64,000 nucleotides of DNA from an uncultured Ruminiclostridium sp. (GCA_947594425.1 CANQED010000011.1:32022-96021); one strand, 5' to 3'; counted from the first letter of the stretch, positions 25,250-34,738 are shown. A program made the numbers and translations. The notes: generated by a model from the letters alone, not told the origin.

Positions 25250-26455
25250 ATGGCAAAGAAGAACACTAAACCTACACCCTCGGTAAGTCACCCCACGACC
25301 CCCGAGGAGAAGAAGAAAGCGCTTGACACCGCTATGGCGCAGATAATCAAGAATTACGGGCAGGGCTCGGTAATGTTTTTAGGGGCGGAGAATAATAAAA
25401 AGCTCAATGTCGAATCCGTGCCGACGGGCTCGCTGGGTCTTGATCTCGCGCTCGGCATAGGCGGACTGCCTAAGGGGCGCATAATCGAGATATACGGACC
25501 CGAGTCGGGCGGAAAGACGACCGTCACCCTGCACGCGATAGCCCAAACCCAAAAGCTCGGGGGGCAGGCGGCGTTTATCGACGTAGAGCACGCGCTCGAC
25601 CCGACCTATGCCAAGACGCTCGGAGTGGATATCGATAATCTGATAGTATCTCAGCCCGACACGGGCGAGCAGGCGCTTGAGATAATAGAGACGCTCGCGC
25701 GCTCGGGGGCGGTGGATATAATCGTCCTCGACTCGGTGGCGGCAATGGTGACTAAGGCGGAGATAGACGGCGAGATAGGCGACTCTTTTGTCGGCGTACA
25801 GGCAAGGCTGATGTCGGCGGCTATGAGAAAGCTTACGAGCGTTATATCAAAGTCTAATACAGTAGCTATCTTCATAAATCAGGTGCGTGAGAAGATAGGC
25901 GTAATGTACGGCAATCCCGAGACGACGCCGGGCGGCAGAGCGCTGAAATTCTACGCGAGCGTGCGCATAGAGGTGCGCAAGGGCGACAAGATAGTCGACG
26001 GCGGAGAGATAATCGGATACGTCACTAAGTGCAAGGTGGTAAAGAATAAGGTCGCGCCGCCGTTTAAAGAGGCGCAGTTTGATATGATATTCGGCGAGGG
26101 CATTTCGCGCCTCGGCGAGATACTCACTATGGGCGAGGAATTAGGCCTTATCAAGAAGAGCGGCGCATGGTTCAGCTATAACGGCGAGCGTCTCGGACAG
26201 GGCAGAGAGAATACGAAGAAGTATCTCAAAGAGAACGACAGCCTGCGCGAGGAATTGGAGAAGAAGATAATCGAGAATATGGAGAAGCTCGATATGTCGC
26301 TTTCTGACGACGATGACGACGGAGAGGGCGAGGTAAGCACGGAAGAAGACGTTATAGAGGAGAAGAAGCCCGCCGAGAAGAAAAAGAAGAACAGCGTGGT
26401 AGTTGAGGCTGACGGCGACTTTGAAGAATTTTCGCCCGAGGAGCTTGACGGCTGA
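25250..26455 (+). CDS. recA: RecA recombinase
   Basis: A 401-residue RecA, the ATP-dependent strand-exchange protein and SOS co-protease. Walker A reads G-P-E-S-G-G-K-T-T (a Gly where Ser is usual). Walker B is I-I-V-L-D-S-V-A-A, and L2-region and M-R-K-L-T motifs are present. The C-terminal ~60 residues are highly charged (D-D-D-D-D-G-E, then K/E-rich), longer than the E. coli tail. The N-terminus adds about 25 residues before the core. The stop shares a base with the recX start (TGATG). Confidence 0.96.
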   Translation: MAKKNTKPTPSVSHPTTPEEKKKALDTAMAQIIKNYGQGSVMFLGAENNKKLNVESVPTGSLGLDLALGIGGLPKGRIIEIYGPESGGKTTVTLHAIAQTQKLGGQAAFIDVEHALDPTYAKTLGVDIDNLIVSQPDTGEQALEIIETLARSGAVDIIVLDSVAAMVTKAEIDGEIGDSFVGVQARLMSAAMRKLTSVISKSNTVAIFINQVREKIGVMYGNPETTPGGRALKFYASVRIEVRKGDKIVDGGEIIGYVTKCKVVKNKVAPPFKEAQFDMIFGEGISRLGEILTMGEELGLIKKSGAWFSYNGERLGQGRENTKKYLKENDSLREELEKKIIENMEKLDMSLSDDDDDGEGEVSTEEDVIEEKKPAEKKKKNSVVVEADGDFEEFSPEELDG

Positions 26456-26937
26456 TGTCATACAGCGACAGCGAGCGCATACGGGCAAAGCGCAGAGCGT
26501 TATACATTCTCGGGGCGCGAGATCACTCTAAAAAAGAATTGTACGACAAGCTGATAAAGAATTATCCCACCGACCTATGCGATATGGTCGTGGATATGAT
26601 GGAAGAGCTCGGGTACATAGACGAGGAGAAGTACGCCGAGAAGCTGTACAGGCAGTATATGAATAAGGGCTGGGGCAAGTCGAAGATCCGCTTTGAATTA
26701 AGGCGGAGGGGCTTGCCCGACAGCCTTATACGGGAAAATGAGGAAGAGTACGAGAGTGAGGACTTTATCGAGAAGATAAAGGAGCTTATAGAGAAGAAGT
26801 ATTTGAGCAAATTAGACTTTTCCGACCGAGACAGTGTTATGAGGGTCACCGCGGCGCTTGCCCGCAGGGGGTACGGCTATGAAGATATCAAGCTTGCGCT
26901 GTCTATGGTGGAGGAAGAGCTTGAAGACGAAGAATAA
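26455..26937 (+). CDS. recX: RecX regulatory protein
   Basis: A 160-residue all-helical RecX, which binds in the groove of RecA filaments and modulates them. It contains the repeated three-helix units typical of RecX (A-L-Y-I-L-G-A-R-D-H-S-K-K-E-L; K-S-K-I-R-F-E-L-R-R-R-G; A-L-A-R-R-G-Y-G-Y-E-D-I). Its ATG overlaps the recA stop by one base. A parS-like site starts on the base after its stop. Confidence 0.9.
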   Translation: MSYSDSERIRAKRRALYILGARDHSKKELYDKLIKNYPTDLCDMVVDMMEELGYIDEEKYAEKLYRQYMNKGWGKSKIRFELRRRGLPDSLIRENEEEYESEDFIEKIKELIEKKYLSKLDFSDRDSVMRVTAALARRGYGYEDIKLALSMVEEELEDEE

Positions 26938-26953
26938 TGTTCCACGGGGAACT
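26938..26953. other. parS-like site 1 (14/16)
   Basis: TGTTCCACGGGGAACT differs from the Firmicute parS consensus TGTTCCACGTGGAACA at two positions. It directly follows the recX stop and lies about 14-19 kb from the other three sites. Confidence 0.6.
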
Positions 26954-26990
26954 TTTGCCTTAGAATTTTATCCGAAAGGAATGTAAATAG

Positions 26991-28328
26991 ATGTCAGATG
27001 TTATAAAGGTCGGCATGGTGTCCTTAGGCTGCCCTAAAAATCAGTGCGACGCCGAGCTGATGCTCTCAAAAATACGCGACGCGGGCTTTAAGATAGTAAA
27101 CGAGGCGGGGCTCGCCGACGTGGTGGTGATAAATACTTGCGGCTTTATCCAAAGCGCAAAGGAAGAAGCAATAGAAGAAATAATGGAGGCTATCAGCCGT
27201 AAAAACGACCATATCAATAAAAAGATCATCGTCACCGGATGCCTCGCCGAAAGATATTTAAATCTAATGGACGAGGAATTTCCCGAGGTGGACGCCGTGC
27301 TGGGCTTAGGCTCTAACGACAATATCGTAGAAACCATAAACTCCGTTATGCTCGATAAGCGCGTTATCGCCCCCTCCGATAAGTCCGCCCATAATATGGA
27401 GGGCAAGCGTATGCTGTCCACTATGCCGCATTACGCCTATCTCAGGATAGCCGACGGCTGCTCAAACCGCTGCTCATACTGCGCTATCCCGCTTATACGC
27501 GGCAATATGCGCTCGCGCACTATGGAAAATATCCTCGCCGAGGCGGAAGATCTGGCTCAAAAGGGCGTAAAAGAATTAGTCGTAGTCGCTCAGGATACCA
27601 CCGCGTACGGTCTTGACCTATACGGAAAGTACGCCCTGCCCGAGCTGCTCAAAAAGCTGTGCAAAATAGACGGTATAAAGTGGATACGGCTGCTCTACTG
27701 CTATCCCGACCGTATAACCGATGAGCTTATCGATGTGATAAAGACCGAGGACAAGGTGCTTAATTATCTCGATATACCCATACAGCACTGCAATAAGGAT
27801 ATACTTAAGGCTATGAACCGCAAAGGGGATGAGAATACCCTGCGCGAGCTAATTAAAAAGCTTAGAGATAATATCCCCGGTGTCGTGCTTAGGACAACTC
27901 TCATGGTAGGATTTCCGGGCGAGACGGAGGAGCAGTTCACCGAGCTTGCGGAGTTTGCGAACGATATGAGGTTTGAGCGCATGGGCTGCTTTGCCTACTC
28001 GCAGGAGGAGGACACCCCCGCCGCCGAGATGGACGGTCAGCTCGACGAGAAAGAAAAGCTCCGCCGCGTCGATATCCTGACCGACGAGCAGGAGATACGC
28101 ATGGGCGAATATTACGCGGGGCTCGTGGACAAGACCTTCGAGGTGGTGTGCGAGGGCTATGACAGATTGTCGGAGATGTACTTCGGCAGAAGTATGCACT
28201 TTGCTCCCGAGATAGACGGTATGATATATTTTACCTGCGGCAAGGGAAAACGCGCGCACACCGGAGAATTTGTCGAGGTAAAAATTACCGACGTACTGGA
28301 CAATAATCTGCTCGGTGAACGGGTCTGA
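26991..28328 (+). CDS. rimO: Ribosomal protein S12 methylthiotransferase RimO
   Basis: A 445-residue radical-SAM methylthiotransferase that thiomethylates an aspartate of ribosomal protein S12. The N-terminal UPF0004 domain starts V-S-L-G-C-P-K-N-Q-C-D and has further cysteines in I-N-T-C-G-F and V-T-G-C-L-A. The radical-SAM motif is C-S-N-R-C-S-Y-C. A C-terminal TRAM-like domain ends the protein. The G-C-P-K-N start and length fit RimO better than MiaB. It is followed after 15 nt by pgsA. Confidence 0.92.
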   Translation: MSDVIKVGMVSLGCPKNQCDAELMLSKIRDAGFKIVNEAGLADVVVINTCGFIQSAKEEAIEEIMEAISRKNDHINKKIIVTGCLAERYLNLMDEEFPEVDAVLGLGSNDNIVETINSVMLDKRVIAPSDKSAHNMEGKRMLSTMPHYAYLRIADGCSNRCSYCAIPLIRGNMRSRTMENILAEAEDLAQKGVKELVVVAQDTTAYGLDLYGKYALPELLKKLCKIDGIKWIRLLYCYPDRITDELIDVIKTEDKVLNYLDIPIQHCNKDILKAMNRKGDENTLRELIKKLRDNIPGVVLRTTLMVGFPGETEEQFTELAEFANDMRFERMGCFAYSQEEDTPAAEMDGQLDEKEKLRRVDILTDEQEIRMGEYYAGLVDKTFEVVCEGYDRLSEMYFGRSMHFAPEIDGMIYFTCGKGKRAHTGEFVEVKITDVLDNNLLGERV

Positions 28329-28343
28329 CATAAGGAGCACGTT

Positions 28344-28919
28344 ATGAACTTTGCTAATAAGCTGACGCTATCGAGAATAATACTCGTACCGCTGTATGTG
28401 TTGTTTATGCTTACAGCGGGAATAATCCCGCAGAATTATCTGTGGGCGGCTATTCTTTTCGCTGTTGCAAGTATAACCGACCTTTTTGACGGTAAAATAG
28501 CAAGAAAAAATAATATGGTCACCGATTTCGGCAAATTTCTCGACCCGCTCGCGGATAAAATATTGGTGATAAGCGCGCTTATCTGCTTTGTTCAGCTTGG
28601 TTGGTGTCCCGCGTGGGCTGCGGCGCTCATCACGGCGAGAGAATTTGCGGTGTCGGGCGTAAGGCTAGTCGCCGCAAGCAGCGAGAAAAAAGTCGTTATC
28701 CCCGCTAATATCTGGGGAAAGCTAAAGACCGCGTCGACTATGGTCGCGCTCTCGGCGATAATGATACTGCATATACTTACCGACGCGTCGATAATATCCG
28801 CCGATATGCTGCCCATACAGCTTATAAGCGATATACTTATATATATTTCCTGCGCGCTTACGGTGATTTCGGGCGTTAAGTATATTTGGGATTATAGAGA
28901 GCTGCTGAAAAGTAATTAA
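28344..28919 (+). CDS. pgsA: CDP-diacylglycerol-glycerol-3-phosphate 3-phosphatidyltransferase
   Basis: A 191-residue membrane enzyme making phosphatidylglycerol phosphate from CDP-diacylglycerol and glycerol 3-phosphate. The CDP-alcohol phosphotransferase motif is visible as S-I-T-D-L-F-D-G-K-I-A-R ... G-K-F-L-D-P-L-A-D-K. About five membrane helices are present. The rimO-pgsA-recA grouping is known from other Firmicutes, although here it lies next to dnaA. Confidence 0.92.
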   Translation: MNFANKLTLSRIILVPLYVLFMLTAGIIPQNYLWAAILFAVASITDLFDGKIARKNNMVTDFGKFLDPLADKILVISALICFVQLGWCPAWAAALITAREFAVSGVRLVAASSEKKVVIPANIWGKLKTASTMVALSAIMILHILTDASIISADMLPIQLISDILIYISCALTVISGVKYIWDYRELLKSN

Positions 28920-28934
28920 ATTTTTCAAAATGTA

Positions 28935-28963
28935 TTTACATTTGACAAAAAAATAAGTATAAT
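28935..28963 (+). promoter_or_regulatory. Promoter of the toxin-antitoxin pair
   Basis: TTTACA (28935-28940) and TATAAT (28958-28963) are 17 nt apart, 32 nt before the antitoxin ATG. An alternative -35 (TTGACA, 28942-28947) is too close to that -10. The antitoxin probably represses here. Confidence 0.7.
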
Positions 28964-28994
28964 ATAAGTGAAGCCGTAACAAAGGAGTGATAAT

Positions 28995-29270
28995 ATGGCT
29001 GAAAAATCAAATACAAGTATGACTATCCGAATGGATAAAGAGGTCAAAAAAGAAGCTCAAGAACTTTTTGAAGCTCTTGGAATGGATATGACTACAGCAA
29101 TAAACGTGTTTTTAAGACAGGCTATTGCTTTTAGAGGAATACCATTTGAAGTTCGCCTTGACGAGCCTAATATGACTACTTATTCAGCAATAGAAGCCGC
29201 CGAAAAGAATGAAGAAATATATGGACCTTTTGACAGTGTATCGGATCTAATGGAGTCACTCAATGCTTAA
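28995..29270 (+). CDS. RelB/DinJ-family antitoxin
   Basis: A 91-residue antitoxin. The N-terminal ribbon-helix-helix (M-T-I-R-M-D-K-E-V-K-K-E-A-x-E-L-F-E-A-L-G-M-D-M-T-T-A-I-N-V-F-L-R-Q) is characteristic of DinJ. The C-terminal half should wrap the toxin. It has AAAGGAG and overlaps the toxin start by 8 nt. Its codon usage is A+T-richer than pgsA or dnaA, suggesting recent arrival. Confidence 0.9.
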   Translation: MAEKSNTSMTIRMDKEVKKEAQELFEALGMDMTTAINVFLRQAIAFRGIPFEVRLDEPNMTTYSAIEAAEKNEEIYGPFDSVSDLMESLNA

Positions 29271-29541
29271 ACCTGAATATACCGGACAATTTAAAAAGGA
29301 TTATAAATTAGCTATTAAACGTGGCTTTGATTCAAAAAAATTAGAAGTGGTCATTGATTTACTATGCAATGAACAACCTTTACCTGAGAATTATAAAGAT
29401 CATTCTCTTACAAATTCAAGAAATTATAAAGGTGTAAGAGAATGCCATATTACTCCCGACTGGTTGCTTGTTTATAAAGTTTCAAAACAAACATTGATTT
29501 TAAGTTTGATACGAACAGGAACGCATAGCGATTTATTTTAA
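29263..29541 (+). CDS. YafQ-family ribosome-dependent mRNA interferase toxin
   Basis: A 92-residue RelE-superfamily toxin of the YafQ branch. The family's active-site residues are in place: H47, H62 and D66 (E-C-H-I-T-P-D-W-L-L-V-Y-K) and H88 in R-T-G-T-H-S-D-L-F with terminal F92. It should cleave mRNA in the ribosomal A site when free of antitoxin. The frame is complete, so the module is probably active. It is followed by an intrinsic terminator. Confidence 0.9.
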   Translation: MLKPEYTGQFKKDYKLAIKRGFDSKKLEVVIDLLCNEQPLPENYKDHSLTNSRNYKGVRECHITPDWLLVYKVSKQTLILSLIRTGTHSDLF

Positions 29542-29552
29542 ATACTTTATAT

Positions 29553-29576
29553 TTCCCCGCTCTGCGGGGAATTTTA
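29553..29576 (+). terminator. Terminator of the toxin-antitoxin operon
   Basis: TTCCCCGC-TCT-GCGGGGAA (29553-29571) followed by TTTTAATT. It separates the module from dnaA. Confidence 0.8.
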
Positions 29577-29747
29577 ATTCTATCAAGATATGTAAAAATA
29601 AACACAAATGCTATCGCTTTAGCTATTGACATTTTTTCGATTTTATGATAGTATAATATTGATTATCGAATTTTTTTCGAGCGTATATAATCAAGTATGA
29701 ATTTAAGATAACCGACCGTAAAAATACAGAAAGGAGAACACAAAAAA

Positions 29748-31142
29748 ATGTGTTCATATAATTCTTTTGCGGATATATTTGAAGAAGTCAAGAAAAGACT
29801 TACTCTTTCGCCTACCGCAATGAAATTATGGATAGAACCGTTAAAGCCGCTGAAGCTGAATAATAATCAAGTATTGCTTTATGTGGCGAGCGACTTTGCG
29901 CGGGATATGGCGGTAAACAGCTTCGGCAATATACTGACGGACACCTTTTCGGAACTTTTGGGCTTTGAAGTAGAGCTTAAAATAATGTGCGACAATGAGC
30001 TTACGCACGAGCAGAAGCTGCATTATGGGCTTGAGACCCCCGAGGCGGAAAAGGAGCTGGAAAAAGAGCTCGAGGACGATTATGTGATGAAATCCCGCCT
30101 GTCAAAGAGCGAGGCTGAGAGCAATTATAAGCATACCTTCGATACCTTTATAGTAGGGGATAATAACAAGCTCGCATACGCGTCCTGCAAGGCTATAGTA
30201 CAAGAGCCCGGCACTAAATTTAATCCCCTATTCATATACAGCGAGCCGGGGCTCGGCAAAACGCACCTATTATCCGCGGTAAAGACCGAGATGGAGCGTC
30301 TGCACCCCGAGATGAATATTATATACACCACAGCGGACACCTTTACCGACGACTTTGTATCCTCTATACGCTCTAACCGCACAGAAGAATTTAAGGCAAA
30401 ATATCACAGCTGTGATATGCTGCTTATCGACGATATACAATTTATCTCAAATAAAGTGGAAACTCAGCAGGAAATGTTCCACACCTTTAACTATCTCCAC
30501 AATCAGAATAAGCAGATAATCTTTACCTCCGACCGTCCGCCAAAGGAGATAAACGGCGTGGAGGAAAGGCTTATCAGCCGCTTTGAATGGGGACTGCTCG
30601 CGGATATCGCCCCGCCCGAATACGAAACAAGGGTGGCTATTATTAAAAGAAAAGCCGAGCTTTTCCACCTCGATCTATCGGACAATGTGATACAATTCTT
30701 AGCGGACAAGCTAAAGACTAATATACGTCAGCTTGAGGGTGCGATAACCAAGATAAATGCCTTAGCGGTAGTGACGGGCGTCACCCCGACGCTTAATATA
30801 GCGCAGTCGGTGGTAAAGGATATTCTGTCAAATCACGAGCCGATACCCGTCACGGTAGAAAAAATAATAAACGAGGTGGCAAAGATATACAGCGTCGACC
30901 CCGACGACATACGCTCGTCAAAACGCACCTCGCAAATTTCCACCGCAAGACAGGTAGCTATATATGTTGTGTCGAGAATAACGGGGCTGTCCTATTCGTC
31001 TATCGGCGAAGAATTCGGGCACAGGGATCACTCGACCGTAGTATACGCCATAAATAAGGTGAGATCCATCCTTAATAACGATCCGTCCTTTAAAGGAATG
31101 GTAGAGGACATGATAAAAAATCTCGGAAATAATTCCGTATGA
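29748..31142 (+). CDS. dnaA: Chromosomal replication initiator DnaA
   Basis: A 464-residue DnaA. Domain I (1-85) is followed by an acidic linker and the AAA+ domain, with Walker A S-E-P-G-L-G-K-T-H (the usual G-G-V is replaced by S-E-P), Walker B L-L-I-D-D-I-Q-F and sensor motifs. The DNA-binding domain IV has G-H-R-D-H-S-T-V-V-Y-A-I. It opens oriC in its ATP form. AAAGGAG lies 11 nt before the ATG. The 200-nt leader is A+T-rich with several TATAAT-like boxes (29652, 29686), but none has a well-spaced -35. No strong DnaA-box cluster is visible near it. Confidence 0.96.
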   Translation: MCSYNSFADIFEEVKKRLTLSPTAMKLWIEPLKPLKLNNNQVLLYVASDFARDMAVNSFGNILTDTFSELLGFEVELKIMCDNELTHEQKLHYGLETPEAEKELEKELEDDYVMKSRLSKSEAESNYKHTFDTFIVGDNNKLAYASCKAIVQEPGTKFNPLFIYSEPGLGKTHLLSAVKTEMERLHPEMNIIYTTADTFTDDFVSSIRSNRTEEFKAKYHSCDMLLIDDIQFISNKVETQQEMFHTFNYLHNQNKQIIFTSDRPPKEINGVEERLISRFEWGLLADIAPPEYETRVAIIKRKAELFHLDLSDNVIQFLADKLKTNIRQLEGAITKINALAVVTGVTPTLNIAQSVVKDILSNHEPIPVTVEKIINEVAKIYSVDPDDIRSSKRTSQISTARQVAIYVVSRITGLSYSSIGEEFGHRDHSTVVYAINKVRSILNNDPSFKGMVEDMIKNLGNNSV

Positions 31143-31433
31143 TAATTCAACAGGTTTTTAGTTTTAAACAGGCAAAAACTTTTTAAACAGTTTAATGTTT
31201 AAAAAAATTGAAAATGTCGAATTATTTTCGACATCATTAAAAAATTTTTCCCATAATTTTTAACAATAAAAAGACCGTTTTGTCCGTTTATTAAAGAGCC
31301 CGTACAAGCTTTTCAACAGTTTGTACCGCCCCCACCGTAACCACCGAAATAATATAATATATTATTATTTCTTTTTAGCGCTGCGCGCTTTTAAATTTAA
31401 GCTTAATGGTTTAAAACCGGAAAGGATATAAAA
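31143..31433 (+). other. dnaA-dnaN intergenic region, candidate part of oriC
   Basis: A 291-base, very A+T-rich spacer without genes. It contains a hairpin ATGTCGAA/TTCGACAT (31214-31234), repeated TTTAAACAG motifs (31162-31190), runs of A and T that could form an unwinding element, and TTTTCAACA (31310-31318), which matches the DnaA box TTATCCACA at 7 of 9. No exact DnaA box occurs. Position is the main argument for an origin role. Confidence 0.4.
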
Positions 31434-32537
31434 ATGATAAAGTTTACCGCCGCTAAGCAAGATATAGTCGACGCTTTTGTAACCACAGCTAAGGCAGCCT
31501 CGTCAAAATCGGTCATAGCCGCATTAGAGGGAATACTGTTAAGTCTTAAGGGTAATACCCTCACGGTCACGGGTTATGATCTCGAGCTCGGAATAAAGAC
31601 CGAGATCACCGTAAACGGCGAGGAGGACGGCGAGCTTGTTATGAACAGCCGCCTTATCTGCGATATAGTGAGAAAAATGCCCGACGGAGATATTAGCTTT
31701 GAAGAAAAATCGGGGCTTAAAATGAACCTTTCCTGCGGGGATATAAAATACTCCGTTATGGGGATGTCGAGCGAGGATTATCCGCTCATCCCCGAGCTTT
31801 CGAGAGGGGACAGCTTTGATATATCCGAGCCTTTACTCAAAAGTATGATAGGTCAGACCCTATACGCGGTGTCCACAATAGATACTAAGCCCGTGCTTAT
31901 GGGCTCAAAATTTGACATAAAGGACAACGAGCTCAACGTTATCTCGGTAGACGGCATAAGGATAGCGCTGCGCAAAGAGGCGCTGCTGCACGAGGACTTT
32001 GATTTTGTAGTGCCGAGCAAAACTCTTAACGAGCTGTTAAGATTACTCAGCGACGACCCAGAGAAGATAGCGTCGGTGTCCGTCGACAGAAATCAATGTA
32101 TATTCAAGATAGATAAATATACGGTATTCTCGCGCCTGCTTGAAGGGGATTTTTTCGATTATTCAAAGATAGTAGGCTACAGCTCGGATAAAGAGGCTAT
32201 AGTCGGCGTACGTGATATGATAGAGTGCGTAGAAAGGACTATGCTGCTTATCACCGACAAATTCCGCGCGCCGGTAGACCTTACTTTTGAGAATAATACG
32301 CTCGAAATAAATTGCGAGACCGCTATCGGTAAGGTCGACCAGAAGATAGATATAGAGTATTCTTCCGAAAAGACCGAGATATCCTTTAACGGAAAATATC
32401 TTCTTGACGCATTAAGAAACGCGGACTGCGACAAGGTAAAATTTTACATACTCACCTCGGGAGTACAGGCGCTTAAAATACTTCCGCCCGAGGGCGACAG
32501 CTTTATGTTCCTTGTAAGTCCCGTAAGAAGACGCTGA
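31434..32537 (+). CDS. dnaN: DNA polymerase III beta sliding clamp
   Basis: A 367-residue sliding clamp that tethers polymerase III. The three-domain repeat is evident, and it ends with the conserved F-x-L-V-S-P-V-R-R-R, an extended form of the usual M-P-M-R-L tail. AAAGGA precedes the ATG. It is transcribed with the following genes toward recF; only 16 nt separate it from the next gene. Confidence 0.95.
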   Translation: MIKFTAAKQDIVDAFVTTAKAASSKSVIAALEGILLSLKGNTLTVTGYDLELGIKTEITVNGEEDGELVMNSRLICDIVRKMPDGDISFEEKSGLKMNLSCGDIKYSVMGMSSEDYPLIPELSRGDSFDISEPLLKSMIGQTLYAVSTIDTKPVLMGSKFDIKDNELNVISVDGIRIALRKEALLHEDFDFVVPSKTLNELLRLLSDDPEKIASVSVDRNQCIFKIDKYTVFSRLLEGDFFDYSKIVGYSSDKEAIVGVRDMIECVERTMLLITDKFRAPVDLTFENNTLEINCETAIGKVDQKIDIEYSSEKTEISFNGKYLLDALRNADCDKVKFYILTSGVQALKILPPEGDSFMFLVSPVRRR

Positions 32538-32553
32538 CATATTTTGAAAAATT

Positions 32554-33117
32554 ATGGAAGAAAATATTACCGCCGAGAAAACCGAGCAGGAGCTTAAGAC
32601 CGAAGTCGAAAATTCAGATACTGCCGAAAATACCGTCGATAAAAAGCTTATCAAAAATCAATACGGCGAGGATTTTGATATATTGGAATATATTGATAAG
32701 CACGACCCGAAAAAGACCAGCTTAAAGAAAAGTCATTTACCCTTTGTAATAATGCTTGTATTTATTGCTCTGGGTATAATTGCGGTGTTGTTCTTATACG
32801 GCCTGTTTGGTAAAGTCACGCCCGCCGAGCCCTCTATCCCACAGCAGCCGCCTATCGCGGGCAAATGGGAAAATGAAAACGGCGAGCTGATGAATATCAC
32901 CGCCGATACAATAACCCTAAACGGCAGAGAGATGCATTATACCCTGCAAAAGGATAACGTGCTGGAATTAGAAGCTAACGGCGAGATAATAAACGCCACC
33001 TACCGTATAGAGGACGATCTGTTATTTATACTCATCCCCTACGGTGAAGAGGTAGTGACGCTTGAATATGCAAAATATGATGGAAATAATAGTTTAGAGG
33101 ATAATAGCTTAGGATGA
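32554..33117 (+). CDS. Single-pass membrane protein with DUF5640-like domain
   Basis: A 187-residue protein not usually found between dnaN and the S4 gene. Residues 1-60 are acidic and cytoplasmic (N-S-D-T-A-E-N). Residues 65-88 form a membrane helix, and residues 100-175 form a small beta domain starting A-G-K-W-E-N-E-N-G-E-L-M. That pattern resembles DUF5640-like lipocalin-type domains of Clostridia surface proteins. It begins 16 nt after dnaN and overlaps the S4 gene by ATGA, so it belongs to the replication operon. The function is unknown. Confidence 0.6.
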   Translation: MEENITAEKTEQELKTEVENSDTAENTVDKKLIKNQYGEDFDILEYIDKHDPKKTSLKKSHLPFVIMLVFIALGIIAVLFLYGLFGKVTPAEPSIPQQPPIAGKWENENGELMNITADTITLNGREMHYTLQKDNVLELEANGEIINATYRIEDDLLFILIPYGEEVVTLEYAKYDGNNSLEDNSLG

Positions 33118-33326
33118 AAATGATAAATGTTAAACCTCCGTTTATAAAGCTTGAACAGTTTTTAAAATTCTGCGCCGCCGCTCAAACGGGCGGAGAGGCA
33201 AAGCTGCTTATACAGCAGGGCGATGTTCAGGTAAACGGAGAAGTATGTACAATGCGCGGCAAAAAGCTGTACAACGGCGATAAGGTGACTATTGACGGCG
33301 AGTGTTATTGCTGCGTCATTGATTAA
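33114..33326 (+). CDS. S4-domain RNA-binding protein (YaaA-like)
   Basis: A 70-residue S4 protein (F-L-K-F-C-A-A-A-Q-T-G-G-E-A-K-x-L-I-Q-x-G-x-V-x-V-N-G-E). This is the small RNA-binding partner normally found just before recF in Firmicutes (yaaA in Bacillus subtilis, implicated in 50S subunit assembly). ATGA overlap with the upstream gene shows coupled translation. Confidence 0.9.
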   Translation: MKMINVKPPFIKLEQFLKFCAAAQTGGEAKLLIQQGDVQVNGEVCTMRGKKLYNGDKVTIDGECYCCVID

Positions 33327-33340
33327 TTTCGTAAGGCAAG

Positions 33341-34474
33341 ATGAGGATAACTAAATTTTATCTTAAAAATTTCAGAAATATCAAGGAGCAGGAGTTCATA
33401 TTCGATAAAAATATGAACATATTCTGCGGAGACAACGCGCAGGGCAAGACCAACATATGCGAGGCAATAAGCCTTTGTATGGGTCCGTCGTTCAGAGGAA
33501 GCCGCCCGAGCGCGTTTATTCCTTTTAACAGCGAAAAGCCCGATACAGTGATTAGAATGAATTTTACCACAAGCTTTAATACAGAGAGTGAAAATATTAT
33601 AGAATATACTATGAGTAATAATAAGCGGGAGATAACCTATAACGGATTGCCGTTAAAAAGCGCTATGGAATTATACGGAGTGTTAAAATATGTGGTGTTT
33701 ACTCCCGACCACCTTGAGCTTGTGAAGGGCGAGCCAAAGCAGCGCAGAGAATATCTCGACAGCGTGGCCATGATGCAAACGCCGGTGCATTTAAAAAAGC
33801 TTTCGAGATATAACAAAGCGTTAAAAAATAAAAATAATATACTGTCCGTAATAACACCCTACGACGATCTAACGCTTATAAAGCCGCAGCTTGACAGCTG
33901 GAATGAGGTTTTAGCGGGAGAGGGGCTGAACGTCACATACGGGCGGCTTAAATATTTTTCACAGCTTGAAAGGATAGCGTCTCAGCTTTATGAGGGCTTG
34001 TCGGGCGGGGAAAAATTGGAAATGAAGTATTATTCGAGCATATTCGACCGCGACGATCTTAAGGCGGAGGACGTGGCGGGATTATACGCCGAGTATTATA
34101 AGCGGCTGCAAGGCGACCTTGACAACGAGCTTAAATATAAATATACCACCCTCGGCGTACATCACGACGATATCAATTTTAAAATAAACGGGGAGAATGC
34201 CAAAGAATTTGCGAGCCAAGGGCAAAAGCGCAGCACCGCGCTGGTATTAAAATTAGCGGAGGCGGAGATAATACGCGGCAGGAGCGAAACGCCGATAATG
34301 ATACTCGACGATGTATTAAGCGAGCTTGACGACAATAGAAAAGACTTTATTCTTAATCATATAGTAAATTCTCAGGTATTTATTACTTGCTGTAATATTT
34401 CTGACGTGAAAAAATTGGACAGCGGCAGGATATGGAATGTGAAAAAAGGTGAATTTGAATGTATATCCACATAG
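33341..34474 (+). CDS. recF: RecF recombination mediator
   Basis: A 377-residue SMC-like ATPase that loads RecA at gaps. Walker A G-D-N-A-Q-G-K-T-N, the signature S-Q-G-Q-K-R and Walker B I-M-I-L-D-D-V-L-S-E-L-D are all present. Length is normal. Its 3' end overlaps the RemB-like gene by 16 nt. Confidence 0.95.
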   Translation: MRITKFYLKNFRNIKEQEFIFDKNMNIFCGDNAQGKTNICEAISLCMGPSFRGSRPSAFIPFNSEKPDTVIRMNFTTSFNTESENIIEYTMSNNKREITYNGLPLKSAMELYGVLKYVVFTPDHLELVKGEPKQRREYLDSVAMMQTPVHLKKLSRYNKALKNKNNILSVITPYDDLTLIKPQLDSWNEVLAGEGLNVTYGRLKYFSQLERIASQLYEGLSGGEKLEMKYYSSIFDRDDLKAEDVAGLYAEYYKRLQGDLDNELKYKYTTLGVHHDDINFKINGENAKEFASQGQKRSTALVLKLAEAEIIRGRSETPIMILDDVLSELDDNRKDFILNHIVNSQVFITCCNISDVKKLDSGRIWNVKKGEFECIST

Positions 34475-34710
34475 GCGGCAATATCAGCCTTGACGAGAAC
34501 GATATAATCGGTATCTTCGACATAGAAAAGACCTCGGTCAATAAGACCGTGAACGAGTATCTGTCCAAACTGCAAAAGCAGGGCAGGATATATTATGTAT
34601 CGTACGATATGCCTAAGAGCTTTATCGTCTGTAAAAATACCGTGTATATCAGCAATGTCTCGGTGATGACGCTGAAAAAAAGGGCGTCATATAATAATTA
34701 TTCCGCGTAA
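34459..34710 (+). CDS. remB: RemB-like DUF370 protein
   Basis: An 83-residue protein of the DUF370 (RemA/RemB) family: M-Y-I-H-I-G-G-N ... I-I-G-I-F-D-I-E ... F-I-V. In B. subtilis remB (yaaB) sits in this same place between recF and gyrB; RemA, its paralogue, activates biofilm matrix genes. AAAGGTG precedes the ATG inside recF. An intrinsic terminator overlaps the stop codon. Confidence 0.85.
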   Translation: MYIHIGGNISLDENDIIGIFDIEKTSVNKTVNEYLSKLQKQGRIYYVSYDMPKSFIVCKNTVYISNVSVMTLKKRASYNNYSA

Positions 34711-34738
34711 AGGAAATGACCTTTTTCGCGGATTTTTT
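34703..34738 (+). terminator. Terminator of the dnaN-recF-remB operon
   Basis: CCGCGTAAAGG pairs with CCTTTTTCGCGG around a 6-nt loop and is followed by TTTTTT. The remB TAA lies in the left arm. Confidence 0.85.

Noticed and set aside
30475..30490. TGTTCCACA half-site in dnaA
   Set aside because: Only the left half of parS matches; the right half is unrelated.
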